Shown piece after piece: positions 9,122-18,395 of a stretch of 64,000 nucleotides of DNA. The DNA is from Rhizobium sp. BG4 (lineage in GTDB: Bacteria; Pseudomonadota; Alphaproteobacteria; Rhizobiales; Rhizobiaceae). The position numbers were made by a program, and so were the translations under genes. The notes below the pieces were generated by a model. That model saw only the letters and a program-made list of their open reading frames with translations, ran no database searches and was not told where the DNA came from. The DNA lies in the NCBI RefSeq assembly GCF_016864575.1, contig NZ_CP044127.1, positions 186,001 to 250,000 of the forward strand, in the 5' to 3' direction. How positions within the stretch are numbered: the stretch's first letter is position 1; the number at the start of each line of letters is the position of its first letter.

Positions 9122-9283
9122 ATGAAGATACTTGTTGTCTTATCACTAATCTTGATCACGGCCCTTGGATGCACCAATCGTTCTCAGGAGGGCAGCATGA
9201 CCGATACAGGAATAGCGCTTCAGAATACGGCGCAGCACGGGATGTCTATCGGTCGCCAGCTCGACCGCCAGCACATGCGTTGA
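9122..9283 (+). CDS. small lipoprotein, 53 residues
   Basis: ATG at 9122 begins a clear lipoprotein signal: a hydrophobic stretch LVVLSLILITA followed by the lipobox A-L-G-C with Cys17. The mature part is about 37 residues and polar. GAGA lies before the ATG. A near-consensus EcfG promoter lies 60 bases upstream. In another frame the following bases (to 9390) encode NPVIRYRGALVPAKDVRDI, which looks protein-like, so the mature part may have been shortened by a frameshift. Nothing else is recognised between 9284 and 9609 except a weak EcfG-like site (GGAAC-N16-TCTT, 9510-9534) before the oxidase operon. Confidence 0.6.
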   Translation: MKILVVLSLILITALGCTNRSQEGSMTDTGIALQNTAQHGMSIGRQLDRQHMR

Positions 9284-9609
9284 AACCCTCGCCGCGGAAA
9301 AATCCCGTCATTCGCTATCGCGGGGCTCTTGTACCCGCGAAAGATGTCAGGGACATCGTGGACCGCGAGGCGGTGAACCCTCTGCACTGATCATCGCCAG
9401 CCGGTGCAAGCGCAAGCGACACCCATGACCAAGCTGCCGGCTCAAGTGCACCTCTCGCTCCGCGCACGATTGGCCCACTGCCAGTCATTCCTGACGCGTC
9501 GATCACACTGGAACTTTGTCGCGTGGCGCTTCTTATCTCTTCCAAAGACACTGTCATGGCCACCGGCACTGCCAAAAGAGGTGCGTTGGCCCAATCTGCA
9601 GGAGACACG

Positions 9610-10128
9610 ATGACATATTCGACCCCTGTGTCACTCACCATCAATGGCGAGCGGCATGAGCTTGACGTTGACAACCGGACGACGCTTCTCGACCTCCTGC
9701 GCGAACACCTGCACCTCACCGGGACAAAAAAGGGTTGCGATCATGGGCAGTGCGGCGCCTGCACCGTGCATGTCGGTGGCCAGCGTATCAATGCCTGTCT
9801 TACGCTCGCCGTGATGCACGAAGGCGACGATATCACGACAATCGAGGGACTGGGGAGACCCGGTCAACTCCATCCGATGCAGGCCGCATTCCTCAAACAT
9901 GATGGCTTTCAATGTGGGTATTGCACGCCTGGCCAGATCTGCTCGGCCGTCGCCGTACTTGAAGAGATCCGGGCCGGCATCCCAAGCCACGTCACCGAAG
10001 AGCTGACGAGACCACCCGGCCTTACTGATGCGGAGATTCGCGAGCGCATGAGTGGCAACATCTGCCGCTGCGGTGCCTATTCCAACATCCTGGAAGCGAT
10101 CGAAGAGGTCGGAGGGATCAACCCATGA
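9610..10128 (+). CDS. paoA: aldehyde oxidase 2Fe-2S subunit (PaoA-like)
   Basis: Iron-sulfur subunit of a xanthine-dehydrogenase-family aldehyde oxidase, 172 residues. Eight cysteines bind two 2Fe-2S clusters: Cys43, 48, 51 and 63 in the plant-ferredoxin-like N-domain (KKGCDHGQCGACTV) and Cys102, 105, 152 and 154 in the C-domain (QCGYCTPGQ, NICRCGAY). It closely matches the conserved core of E. coli PaoA, which passes electrons from the molybdenum subunit. AGGAG lies six bases before the ATG at 9610. E. coli PaoA has a Tat leader for periplasmic export; none is seen here, nor in the 29 upstream in-frame codons. First gene of a paoABC operon. Confidence 0.93.
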   Translation: MTYSTPVSLTINGERHELDVDNRTTLLDLLREHLHLTGTKKGCDHGQCGACTVHVGGQRINACLTLAVMHEGDDITTIEGLGRPGQLHPMQAAFLKHDGFQCGYCTPGQICSAVAVLEEIRAGIPSHVTEELTRPPGLTDAEIRERMSGNICRCGAYSNILEAIEEVGGINP

Positions 10129-11075
10129 GACCGTTCACCTATGAGCGCGCTAGCTCTGCATCGTCCGCTGCAAGGGCGGCTGCGGAAAATCCCGAGGCGA
10201 AATTCATTGCCGGCGGGACCAATCTGCTCGATTTGATGAAGCTTCAGATTGAACGTCCCGCCCATCTGATTGACGTCAACGGACTTGGGCTTGATGAGAT
10301 TCAACCGACGCAGGCAGGCGGTCTTCGGATCGGAGCGCTGGTACGCAACACCGCACTAGCCTCACACGAGGTCGTGCGTCGCGATTACGCTCTTCTGTCG
10401 CGAGCGCTGTTGGCAGGAGCATCCGGTCAGCTTCGAAATAAGGCAACCACCGCAGGCAACCTCTTGCAGCGCACGCGCTGTCCCTATTTCTACGATCCGC
10501 ACCAACCCTGCAACAAGCGCCAGCCCGGCAGCGGCTGTTCGGCGATAGGCGGCTTCACCCGCCAGCATGCAGTCGTTGGCATCAGCAATGCCTGCATTGC
10601 CACGCATCCGAGCGACATGGCGATCGCCATGCGCGCGCTCGACGCTGTCGTCGAGACTGTCAAGGCAGACGGCGCGGTTCGCGCAATACCAATCGGTGAA
10701 TTTTATAGGCTTCCGGGCGAGACGCCCCACATCGAAACCGTTCTCGAGCCCGGCGAGTTGATCACAAGCGTTGTCCTGCCGGCTCCAGCCGGCGGCAGCC
10801 ACATCTACAGGAAGGTCAGAGACCGTGCATCCTACGCATTTGCGCTTGTTTCGATCGGTGCCGTCATTCAGCCCGATGGCAGCGGTCGCGTCGCCGCCGG
10901 TGGCGTCGCCCACAAGCCATGGCGTGTCGAGGACGGGGACAAGGAACTTAAAAACGGAGCCAAAGCCGCTGCCGCCGCCTTGATGGCAGATGCCCGCCCG
11001 ACCGAACAGAACCGCTTCAAGCTCGAGCTGGTAGAGCGAGCGCTCGCAGCCGTCATTGCGCAGGCAAGGGGATAA
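10125..11075 (+). CDS. paoB: aldehyde oxidase FAD-binding subunit (PaoB-like)
   Basis: FAD subunit of 316 residues, overlapping paoA by the four bases ATGA, which indicates translational coupling. The FAD-binding motif AKFIAGGTNLLDLMK lies near residues 25-40 and TTAGNLLQRTRCPYF near 108-122. Four cysteines (119, 129, 138 and 157) in RCPYFYDPHQPCNKR, GSGCSAIGG and SNACIATHPSD fit the extra 4Fe-4S cluster described for E. coli PaoB. The protein would accept electrons from the Fe-S subunit. The frame is intact. Confidence 0.93.
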   Translation: MRPFTYERASSASSAARAAAENPEAKFIAGGTNLLDLMKLQIERPAHLIDVNGLGLDEIQPTQAGGLRIGALVRNTALASHEVVRRDYALLSRALLAGASGQLRNKATTAGNLLQRTRCPYFYDPHQPCNKRQPGSGCSAIGGFTRQHAVVGISNACIATHPSDMAIAMRALDAVVETVKADGAVRAIPIGEFYRLPGETPHIETVLEPGELITSVVLPAPAGGSHIYRKVRDRASYAFALVSIGAVIQPDGSGRVAAGGVAHKPWRVEDGDKELKNGAKAAAAALMADARPTEQNRFKLELVERALAAVIAQARG

Positions 11076-11077
11076 TC

Positions 11078-13272
11078 ATGCAGTTCGACAAGCCGGCAAC
11101 CACCAATCCGATCGACCAGCTCAAGGTGGTGGGCAAGCCGACCATAAGGATTGACGGCGAGCTGAAGACCACGGGTAAGGCGATTTATGCCTATGAGTGG
11201 AACGAGCCGAACGCGCCTTACGCGTATGGATACCCCGTTGGCGCAGCGATCGCCAAGGGTAAGGTCCGGGCGATCGACGCCAGCGACGCACGCAAGGCGC
11301 CCGGTGTGCTCGGCATCGTCACGACGCTCGATGTGGGTGACCTCGACAAGGGCAAATACAACACCGCCACGCTCTTTGGCGGCGCCGAGATTCAACATTA
11401 TCATCAGGCTGTCGCCGTGGTGGTCGCCGAGACATTTGAACAGGCGCGCGCGGCTGCCACTGACCTGAAAATCGACTATGAAGCGGAGGCCGGTACCTTT
11501 GACCTGCGGGCTGCTATGGCGTCGGCACAAAAGCCCGACGAGTCCACTGAACCGGATACCGCAGTTGGCGACTTCGAACGGGCGTTCCGATCGGCACCCG
11601 TCAGCCTCAATGAAACCTATACCACACCAGACCAGTCCCATTCGATGATGGAGCCACATGCGTCGGTCGCCTCATGGGATGGAGACCAGCTCACCGTCTG
11701 GACGTCGAGCCAAATGATCGACTGGTGGCGGAGCGACCTCGCAACGACGCTCGGCGTGGACAAGGAAAAGGTTCACCTTATGTCAACCTTCGTCGGTGGC
11801 GGTTTTGGTGGCAAGCTGTTCCTGCGCGCTGACGCCGTCCTCGCCGCCTTCGCGGCAAAAGAGGTTGGTCGCCCGGTAAAGGTTGCTCTCCCACGCCCGT
11901 TGATGCCCAACAATACGACCCACCGGCCGGCAACCATCCAGCGGATCCGCATCGGCGCCGAGCGCGACGGTAAGATTACCGCGATCGCCCACGAGAGCTG
12001 GTCCGGCGATCTCAAAGGCGGCGGCCCCGAAACTGCGGTCAATCAGACAAGGCTGCTCTACGCTGGAGCCAACCGCATGACTGCCATGCGGCTTGCCGCG
12101 CTCGATCTGCCAGAAGGCAATGCCATGCGCGCTCCCGGTGAAGCGCCAGGCCTCATGGCCTTGGAGATTGCAATCGACGAAATGGCCGTGAAGCTCGCAA
12201 TGGACCCAGTCCAATTTCGCATGGTCAACGATACCCAGGTCGATCCGGAACATCCCGATAGACCGTTCTCTCATCGCAATCTGATCGGCTGCCTGGCCCT
12301 GGGAGCCGAGCGCTTCGGGTGGCACAGGCGCCCCGCGACAGCTTCGCGCCGGGAGGGAAACTGGCTTGTCGGGATGGGCGTCGCAGCTGCCTTCCGCAAC
12401 AATCTCGTCATGCCTTCGGGCGCGCGGGTGAAACTGGATAGCGACGGCATCGTGACGGTCGAGACCGACATGACTGATATCGGCACCGGAAGCTATACGA
12501 TCATAGCGCAGACGGCCGCGGAAATGATGGGTGTCGGGATCGACAGGGTCAGAGTCCGATTGGGAGACTCACAGTTCCCGGTGTCCGCCGGATCCGGGGG
12601 CAGTTCGGCGCCAACTCATCGACGTCAGGCGTCTATGCGGCCTGCGTGAAGTTGCGCGAGGCGGTGGCGAGCAAACTCGGTTTCAACTCCGATGACGTGG
12701 TGTTCGAGAACGGCCAGGTCCGGTCCGGCAATCGCACGGTGGCGCTCGCGGAGGCAGCGGGAGACGGTTTGGTTGGCGAAGATACGATGGAATGGGGTGA
12801 CCTCGCCAAGACGCATCAGCAATCGACCTTTGGGGCTCATTTCGTCGAGCTTGGGGTCGATGCCTTTACCGGGGAGACGCGGATCCGTCGTATGCTTGCC
12901 GTTTGTGCCGCCGGGCGGATCCTCAACCCTATCACAGCCCGAAGCCAGGTCATCGGCGCAATGACCATGGGGGCCGGTGCTGCATTGACCGAGGAGCTCG
13001 CAGTCGACACACGTCGCGGCTTTTTCGTCAATCATGATCTGGCGAGCTACGAAGTGCCGGTTCACGCCGACATTCCTCATCAGGACGTCATTTTCATGGA
13101 CGAGACAGATCCGATGTCATCACCGATGAAGGCCAAGGGCGTCGGAGAACTCGGCTTATGCGGTGTATCGGCGGCCGTCGCCAATGCAATCTTTAACGCG
13201 ACAGGCATCCGCGTCAGGCAGTATCCGATCACCCTCGACAAGTTGATCGCCGGTCTGCCAGTCGTCGCCTAG
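11078..13272 (+). pseudogene. paoC: aldehyde oxidase molybdenum subunit (PaoC-like), frameshifted
   Basis: Catalytic subunit binding the molybdopterin cytosine dinucleotide cofactor, about 731 residues if intact. The first frame runs 11078-12649 and the second continues at 12646-13272. At 12596-12601 (GGGGGC followed by AGTTCGG) one base appears to be missing: adding one restores G-Q-F-G-A-N-S-S-T-S-G and joins the frames. Conserved segments are MSTFVGGGFGGKL, AMRAPGEAPG and the C-terminal KGVGELGLCG with the catalytic Glu. A real mutation would inactivate the oxidase, while a sequencing error would leave it intact. No paoD-type maturation gene follows. Apart from this site the gene shows no decay, which favours a recent event or an error. 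Confidence 0.88.
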
Positions 13273-13556
13273 TCGCTCGCGTCGCGGTCCACCCTGTTAC
13301 CGGATGCAAGGCCCCAGACGGCCTTTCGTTTCATGAGATTATCGGCCCCTGGTGGCGCGTAGCCCGGGCTGCGGCGCAGAGTGTGCGCCAACGCACCTAC
13401 GGATTGAAAAAATCTGTGTGCCTGGCAAGAAATATTTGCGCGTGCATCTTCCACAGACGAGATCTGCCGTTAGATTTCGTCGCGTGTCCGGGCGAGGGGT
13501 CTTCCGGGTGCCTCCCGTCATGACAAGAATGCCCCGCGAATGCCAATGAGGTTAGA

Positions 13557-16500
13557 ATGACTGACGCGCGTATGCCGGATCGATCGAAACCAACGCTCGG
13601 TCTCGACCCTGCTGTCGCTCTTGGTCTGGCAGGCGCAGTGCTCTTCTTCCTTCTCAACGGGTTCGTATCGTTCTTCAATCTGCAGGCACTGGAGGATGGG
13701 AACGAACGGGTTGTCCAGACGCATGTGGCCATCGTTGCGCTCGACGAGTTGCTATCGCAGATACAGGATGCAGAGACCGGCCAGCGCGGCTTCCTCCTGA
13801 CAAACACTGAGACCTACCTCGCACCTTACAATGAGGCGCTGCGCGCGATCCCGCGGCAGCTCGATAGGATCGGCGAACTCACGGGAGGCAATCCCGGGCA
13901 GAGCCAGAGACTGGCGACGTTGAAACAGCATGTCGATGCGAAGCTTTCCGAACTTGCCCAGACGATCGATCTGCGCCGTTCTCAAGGTCTCGAAGCAGCG
14001 CTTGCGGTTGTCAACGCCGACAGCGGCAAGCAGGAGATGGACGCGATCCGCGCTCAGATCGCTGCCATATCAGGCGCAGAAGCTGACATACGCCTGAAGC
14101 GCTTCGTGGAAATGAAACAGGCACAGCAACGCGCTTTGTTGAGCACGGTTTTTGCCGTTGCTCTCGGCCTGGTCCTGACAGCGACGATCGGCTTTCTGGT
14201 TCGCAGGGCCACGCTTGCGCGACGCCGGGACCAGTGGCTGCAGTCCGGTGAGGTCGGGCTTGCCAGTGCGATGATGGGCGATCAGGAGATCGCCAAACTG
14301 GGCAACAGCATCCTGGATTATCTTGCCCGCTACTCCGGCGCAGTGGCCGGCGCCATCTTTTCTGGCGGCGGCGACACCTTCCACAGACAGGCGCTCTACG
14401 GCGTGGGTGACGCCGCCAGCGTTCGCTCGCAATTCAGGTTGAGAGAGGGGCTGCTCGGTCAGGCGGCTGCCGAAAACAGGGCAATCGTTGTCGATGATGT
14501 CCCGGACGGCTACCTCACCTTCAGTTCCGCTCTCGGTGCACACAAACCAAAGCACCTGGTAATTCTGCCAGGAAGCGTCGCTGGCGCCGTCAATTCCGTG
14601 ATCGAACTCGGCTTCCTGCACCCGGTCGACGAACGGATCGTCGCCCTCCTGGAACGGGCATCCGAAGCCGTTTCCATTGCCGTCAGGTCGGCCACATACC
14701 GCAGCGAATTGCAGGATCTCCTTGAAGAGACACAGCGCCAGTCCGAAGAGCTTCAGACCCAAAGCGAGGAACTGCGGGTTTCGAACGAGGAACTGGAGGA
14801 GCAAAGCCGGGCGCTGAAGGAACAGCAGTCGCGGCTGGAGCAGCAACAGGTCGAGCTCGAACAGACGAATTCCCAGCTCGAAGAGCAGGCCCAGCAACTG
14901 GAAACCCAGCGCGACGCGCTGGAACGCGCCAATGTCGCCGTCGGTCTGAAAGCGCGCGAACTTGAGCAGGCGAGCCAGTACAAGTCTGACTTCCTTGCAA
15001 ACATGTCGCATGAACTGCGCACCCCACTCAACTCCTCGCTCATTCTGGCGAAGCTTCTTGCCGACAATCCGCAAGACAATCTGACCGACGAGCAGGTCAA
15101 GTACGCACGCACGATCCAGTCCTCTGGCAACGACCTGTTGAACCTGATCAACGACATCCTTGACCTTTCGAAGATCGAGGCCGGACATGTCGAGATCAGG
15201 CCCGAGACGGTCACGCTTGAACGGCTGGCCGGCAACCTCCGGCAGGTCTTCCAGCCGTTGGCTGCAGACAAGGCGCTTGCCTTCGCCATCGAGGTCGACA
15301 GCGCCTGCCCTGCCGTCATCGAGACCGATCCGCAACGCCTTGAACAGGTGCTCAAGAACCTGCTTTCAAATGCGATAAAGTTCACCGAGGAAGGGCAGGT
15401 ATCGCTGTCAATCCGCCGCGCGGCGGGCGGGCAGGTGACGTTTTCCGTTTCCGATACGGGGATCGGGATCGCCAGCGAGCAGCAGCATACAGTCTTCGAT
15501 GCCTTTCACCAGGCCGACGGCACGATCAGCCGCCGGTTTGGCGGCACCGGGCTTGGGCTGTCGATCTCGCGTCAGCTTGTCAGGCTTCTTGGCGGAGCGA
15601 TCGATTTGGAGAGCACGCTCGGAAAGGGGAGCACGTTCACGGTGACCCTGCCCGAACAATACGATCCGGCCAAGGTGACACCGCGCGATATGCGTCCCGC
15701 CACAGCCGTTGAACCGATCATTGCCGCTGTCAGGGAGCCTCCCGCGGCGCCCCAAAGGCCGATCCGCCGCGTCGAGGACGACCGCCATTCGCTCGACGAG
15801 ACAAAGCGTGTCCTGCTGGTCGTCGAGGACGATGATGCCTTTGCATCGATCGTCCGTGATCTGTCGCGGGAAATGGGCTTCCAGACCATCGTTGCCGGAA
15901 CTGCCGAGGAAGCGGTGACGCTTGCAAAGGACTTGAAGCCGAGTGCCATCGTCCTTGACATCGGGTTGCCGGATCAATCAGGGCTTGCGGTGCTCGACCG
16001 GTTAAAGCAGGACGTTCAGACACGCCATATACCGATCCACGTCGTATCCGGCAGCGACCATCTTGAAACCGCCTATTCACTCGGCGCGGTCGGTTACTTG
16101 ATCAAGCCCGTCAATCGTGATCAGCTTGTCGATGTGCTCCAGAAGTTCGAAGCCCGGTTGTCCCAGGGTGTTCGTCGCGTCCTGATCGTCGAGGATGATC
16201 CGGTGCAGCGCGAGGCTGTTGCGCGACTGCTCGCCTCGCACGACGTCGAGACGGTGACAGCAAGTACGGCGGCCGAATGCCTCGACCGGCTAAGGCAGGA
16301 GACGTTCGATTGCATGGTCATGGATCTGACGCTCCCCGATGCGTCCGGATATTCCCTCCTGGAGACCTTGAGCCAGGAGAGCGCCTACGCATTCCCGCCG
16401 GTCATCGTTTATACCGGTCGTGAGTTGTCCGCGGACGACGAGCAGAAGCTCAGGCGCTATTCCAAGTCGATCATCATCAAGGGTGCGAAATCCCCCGAGC

Positions 16501-16991
16501 GGCTGCTCGATGAAGTGAGCCTCTTCCTGCACCAGGTGATCTCCGAACTGCCGGCCGAACGGCAAAAAATGATCCGTCAGGCGAGGCACAGGGACGCGCT
16601 TCTTGAAGGCCGGCGGATCCTCGTTGTCGAGGACGATGTGCGCAACGTCTATGCTCTCACCAATATCCTGGAACCGCGGGGAGCGATAATCGAAATTGCA
16701 CGCAACGGCCGGGAAGCGCTCGAAGCTCTGGAAAAATCCGCAGCGCAAGCCGATGGCGGCATCGACCTGGTGCTGATGGATGTGATGATGCCGGTCATGG
16801 ACGGCCTGACGGCGACCCGCGAGATCCGCAAGAATGCCGCTTGGAAGAAACTGCCGATCATTACGCTGACGGCCAAGGCCATGCCGGACGACCAGGAGCG
16901 CTGCATCGAAGCGGGCGCAAATGACTATATGGCAAAGCCGCTCGACGTCGAGAAGCTTCTGTCGCTGGTACGGGTCTGGATGCCGAAATGA
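13557..16991 (+). CDS. CHASE3-GAF hybrid histidine kinase with three receivers
   Basis: Membrane kinase of 1144 residues. TM1 at about 20-40, a CHASE3 domain (DAETGQRGFLLTNTETYL) to about 180, TM2 at about 195-215, GAF at about 240-380, then a long Glu/Gln-rich coiled coil (385-465). HisKA carries His485 in ANMSHELRTPLN, and HATPase_c spans about 585-705 with RRFGGTGLGLSIS. Three receivers follow with Asp801, Asp923 and Asp1075 (LVLMDVMMPVMDG). First gene of a four-gene run with CheR, CheB and a receiver-HWE kinase, joined by ATGA overlaps. Such kinases head signalling clusters in many Proteobacteria; the input here is unknown. Confidence 0.95.
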   Translation: MTDARMPDRSKPTLGLDPAVALGLAGAVLFFLLNGFVSFFNLQALEDGNERVVQTHVAIVALDELLSQIQDAETGQRGFLLTNTETYLAPYNEALRAIPRQLDRIGELTGGNPGQSQRLATLKQHVDAKLSELAQTIDLRRSQGLEAALAVVNADSGKQEMDAIRAQIAAISGAEADIRLKRFVEMKQAQQRALLSTVFAVALGLVLTATIGFLVRRATLARRRDQWLQSGEVGLASAMMGDQEIAKLGNSILDYLARYSGAVAGAIFSGGGDTFHRQALYGVGDAASVRSQFRLREGLLGQAAAENRAIVVDDVPDGYLTFSSALGAHKPKHLVILPGSVAGAVNSVIELGFLHPVDERIVALLERASEAVSIAVRSATYRSELQDLLEETQRQSEELQTQSEELRVSNEELEEQSRALKEQQSRLEQQQVELEQTNSQLEEQAQQLETQRDALERANVAVGLKARELEQASQYKSDFLANMSHELRTPLNSSLILAKLLADNPQDNLTDEQVKYARTIQSSGNDLLNLINDILDLSKIEAGHVEIRPETVTLERLAGNLRQVFQPLAADKALAFAIEVDSACPAVIETDPQRLEQVLKNLLSNAIKFTEEGQVSLSIRRAAGGQVTFSVSDTGIGIASEQQHTVFDAFHQADGTISRRFGGTGLGLSISRQLVRLLGGAIDLESTLGKGSTFTVTLPEQYDPAKVTPRDMRPATAVEPIIAAVREPPAAPQRPIRRVEDDRHSLDETKRVLLVVEDDDAFASIVRDLSREMGFQTIVAGTAEEAVTLAKDLKPSAIVLDIGLPDQSGLAVLDRLKQDVQTRHIPIHVVSGSDHLETAYSLGAVGYLIKPVNRDQLVDVLQKFEARLSQGVRRVLIVEDDPVQREAVARLLASHDVETVTASTAAECLDRLRQETFDCMVMDLTLPDASGYSLLETLSQESAYAFPPVIVYTGRELSADDEQKLRRYSKSIIIKGAKSPERLLDEVSLFLHQVISELPAERQKMIRQARHRDALLEGRRILVVEDDVRNVYALTNILEPRGAIIEIARNGREALEALEKSAAQADGGIDLVLMDVMMPVMDGLTATREIRKNAAWKKLPIITLTAKAMPDDQERCIEAGANDYMAKPLDVEKLLSLVRVWMPK

Positions 16992-17827
16992 CGCTTGTAC
17001 CGATCCCCGAGAAGGTCGAGGACATCGAGATCAGGTTGCTGCTCGAAGCCCTGTTTCTGAAGTACCACTACGATTTCCGCAGTTATGCCTTTGCCTCCAT
17101 CAAGCGGCGCCTGAAGCAGGCGCGCGAGCAGCTCGGGCTGGCGACTTTCTCAGCCATGCAGGAAAGCCTGCTTCATGATCCGGAAATGGTCGGGCAACTC
17201 TTGCGCTACCTGACGGTACAGGTGAGCGAGATGTTTCGCGATCCCTCCTATTTCAGGGCGATCCGGGAAAAGGTCGTTCCACATCTGCGCACCTATCCAT
17301 CGATCAAGCTATGGGTTGCCGGCTGCAGCGGCGGTGAGGAGCTCTACTCCATGGTCATCCTTTTCAGGGAAGAGGGGCTGGAAGAGCGCACGCTGTTTTA
17401 CGCCACCGACATCAACCAGGACGCGTTGAAAACGGCGGAAGCAGGCGTCTATCCCTTGGACCGCGTCCCCCTCTTTACCGAAAACCACCGCAAGTCCGGG
17501 GGAAAGTCCTCGCTTTCGGATTATTACCAGGCAGCCTACGGCCGGGTCACCTTCGACAGGACATTGCGCCGCAATGTCGTATTCGCGGACCATAGTCTGG
17601 TAACCGATGCCGTTTTTGCCGAGATGCACCTCATCTCCTGCCGCAACGTCCTCATCTATTTCGATCGAAACCTACAGGACAGGGCACTTGGCCTCTTCAA
17701 GGATTCGCTCGCCCGCAAGGGTTTTTTGGGGCTTGGTGCCAAGGAGAGCCTGCGCTTCTCGCCTCAATCCGGCGCCTTCAGAGACTTCGTCCGTGAGGAG
17801 AAAATCTACCAAAGGCAGGGAGAATGA
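16988..17827 (+). CDS. CheR-type protein methyltransferase
   Basis: CheR-like SAM-dependent glutamate methyltransferase, 279 residues, with a four-base ATGA overlap with the hybrid kinase gene. The N-terminal helical domain (YDFRSYAFASIKRRLKQA) and FRDPSYF precede the SAM site WVAGCSGGEELYSM; classic CheR has GCSTGEEPYS. LISCRNVLIYFD is the conserved C-terminal motif. No TPR extension and no chemoreceptor gene is present, so the substrate is probably not a standard chemotaxis receptor. In related clusters it may modify the sensor kinase, which is inference. Confidence 0.93.
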   Translation: MTLVPIPEKVEDIEIRLLLEALFLKYHYDFRSYAFASIKRRLKQAREQLGLATFSAMQESLLHDPEMVGQLLRYLTVQVSEMFRDPSYFRAIREKVVPHLRTYPSIKLWVAGCSGGEELYSMVILFREEGLEERTLFYATDINQDALKTAEAGVYPLDRVPLFTENHRKSGGKSSLSDYYQAAYGRVTFDRTLRRNVVFADHSLVTDAVFAEMHLISCRNVLIYFDRNLQDRALGLFKDSLARKGFLGLGAKESLRFSPQSGAFRDFVREEKIYQRQGE

Positions 17828-18390
17828 GCGCGATCAGGCCGCAAGCCGTGGTAATCGGAGCGTCGGCAGGTGCACTTGAGGCGCTTTCGGCGATACTGCC
17901 ACTCTTGCCTGTCAGCTTCCCTATCCCGATCCTAGTGGTTGTTCACCTCCCGCCGGACAAGCGCAGCGTCATGGCCGAACTCTTCCGCGCCAAATGCAGC
18001 CTGCGCGTCGAGGAGGCCGAGGACAAGCAGCCGATAGAGCCAGGCACGATCTATTTTGCGCCGCCCGACTACCATCTCCTCGTTGAATTCGATAAGACCG
18101 TGTCACTATCGAGCGATGAGCCGGTCCTGTTTTCCAGGCCGTCCATCGACGTTCTGTTCGAGAGCGCTGCCGATGCCTATGGGCCGTCTCTTATTGCAAT
18201 CGTGCTGACCGGCGCCAACCATGACGGCGCAAAGGGTTTGCAGGCGGTCGGCGCTGCCGGCGGGATCGCCCTCATCCAGGACCCGCTTACGGCTTTCGCA
18301 TCCGCCATGCCTGAAGCAGCTATCGCAATGTGTCCCGCGGCGCATGTCATGTCGATTGCAGCGATCGGCGAATTTTTAAAAGAGGTTTAG
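17824..18390 (+). CDS. CheB-type methylesterase without receiver domain
   Basis: Stand-alone CheB catalytic domain, 188 residues, overlapping cheR by ATGA. The catalytic triad is visible as Ser14 in VIGASAGALEA, His41 in VVVHLPPDKRS and Asp134 in LTGANHDGAKGL. The N-terminal receiver that normally gates CheB is absent, so control must come from partners, perhaps the three receivers of the upstream hybrid kinase. It would remove methyl groups added by the neighbouring CheR. Confidence 0.93.
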   Translation: MSAIRPQAVVIGASAGALEALSAILPLLPVSFPIPILVVVHLPPDKRSVMAELFRAKCSLRVEEAEDKQPIEPGTIYFAPPDYHLLVEFDKTVSLSSDEPVLFSRPSIDVLFESAADAYGPSLIAIVLTGANHDGAKGLQAVGAAGGIALIQDPLTAFASAMPEAAIAMCPAAHVMSIAAIGEFLKEV

Positions 18391-18395
18391 ATCAC

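Noticed and set aside
9510..9534. GGAAC-N16-TCTT before paoABC
   Set aside because: Only the -35 and one TT match; such sites are expected by chance. Not counted as an EcfG promoter.
14070..15335. 421-codon minus-strand ORF
   Set aside because: Shadow of the CHASE3-GAF hybrid kinase; Leu/Phe/Glu-rich translation of the coiled-coil codons, no domain.
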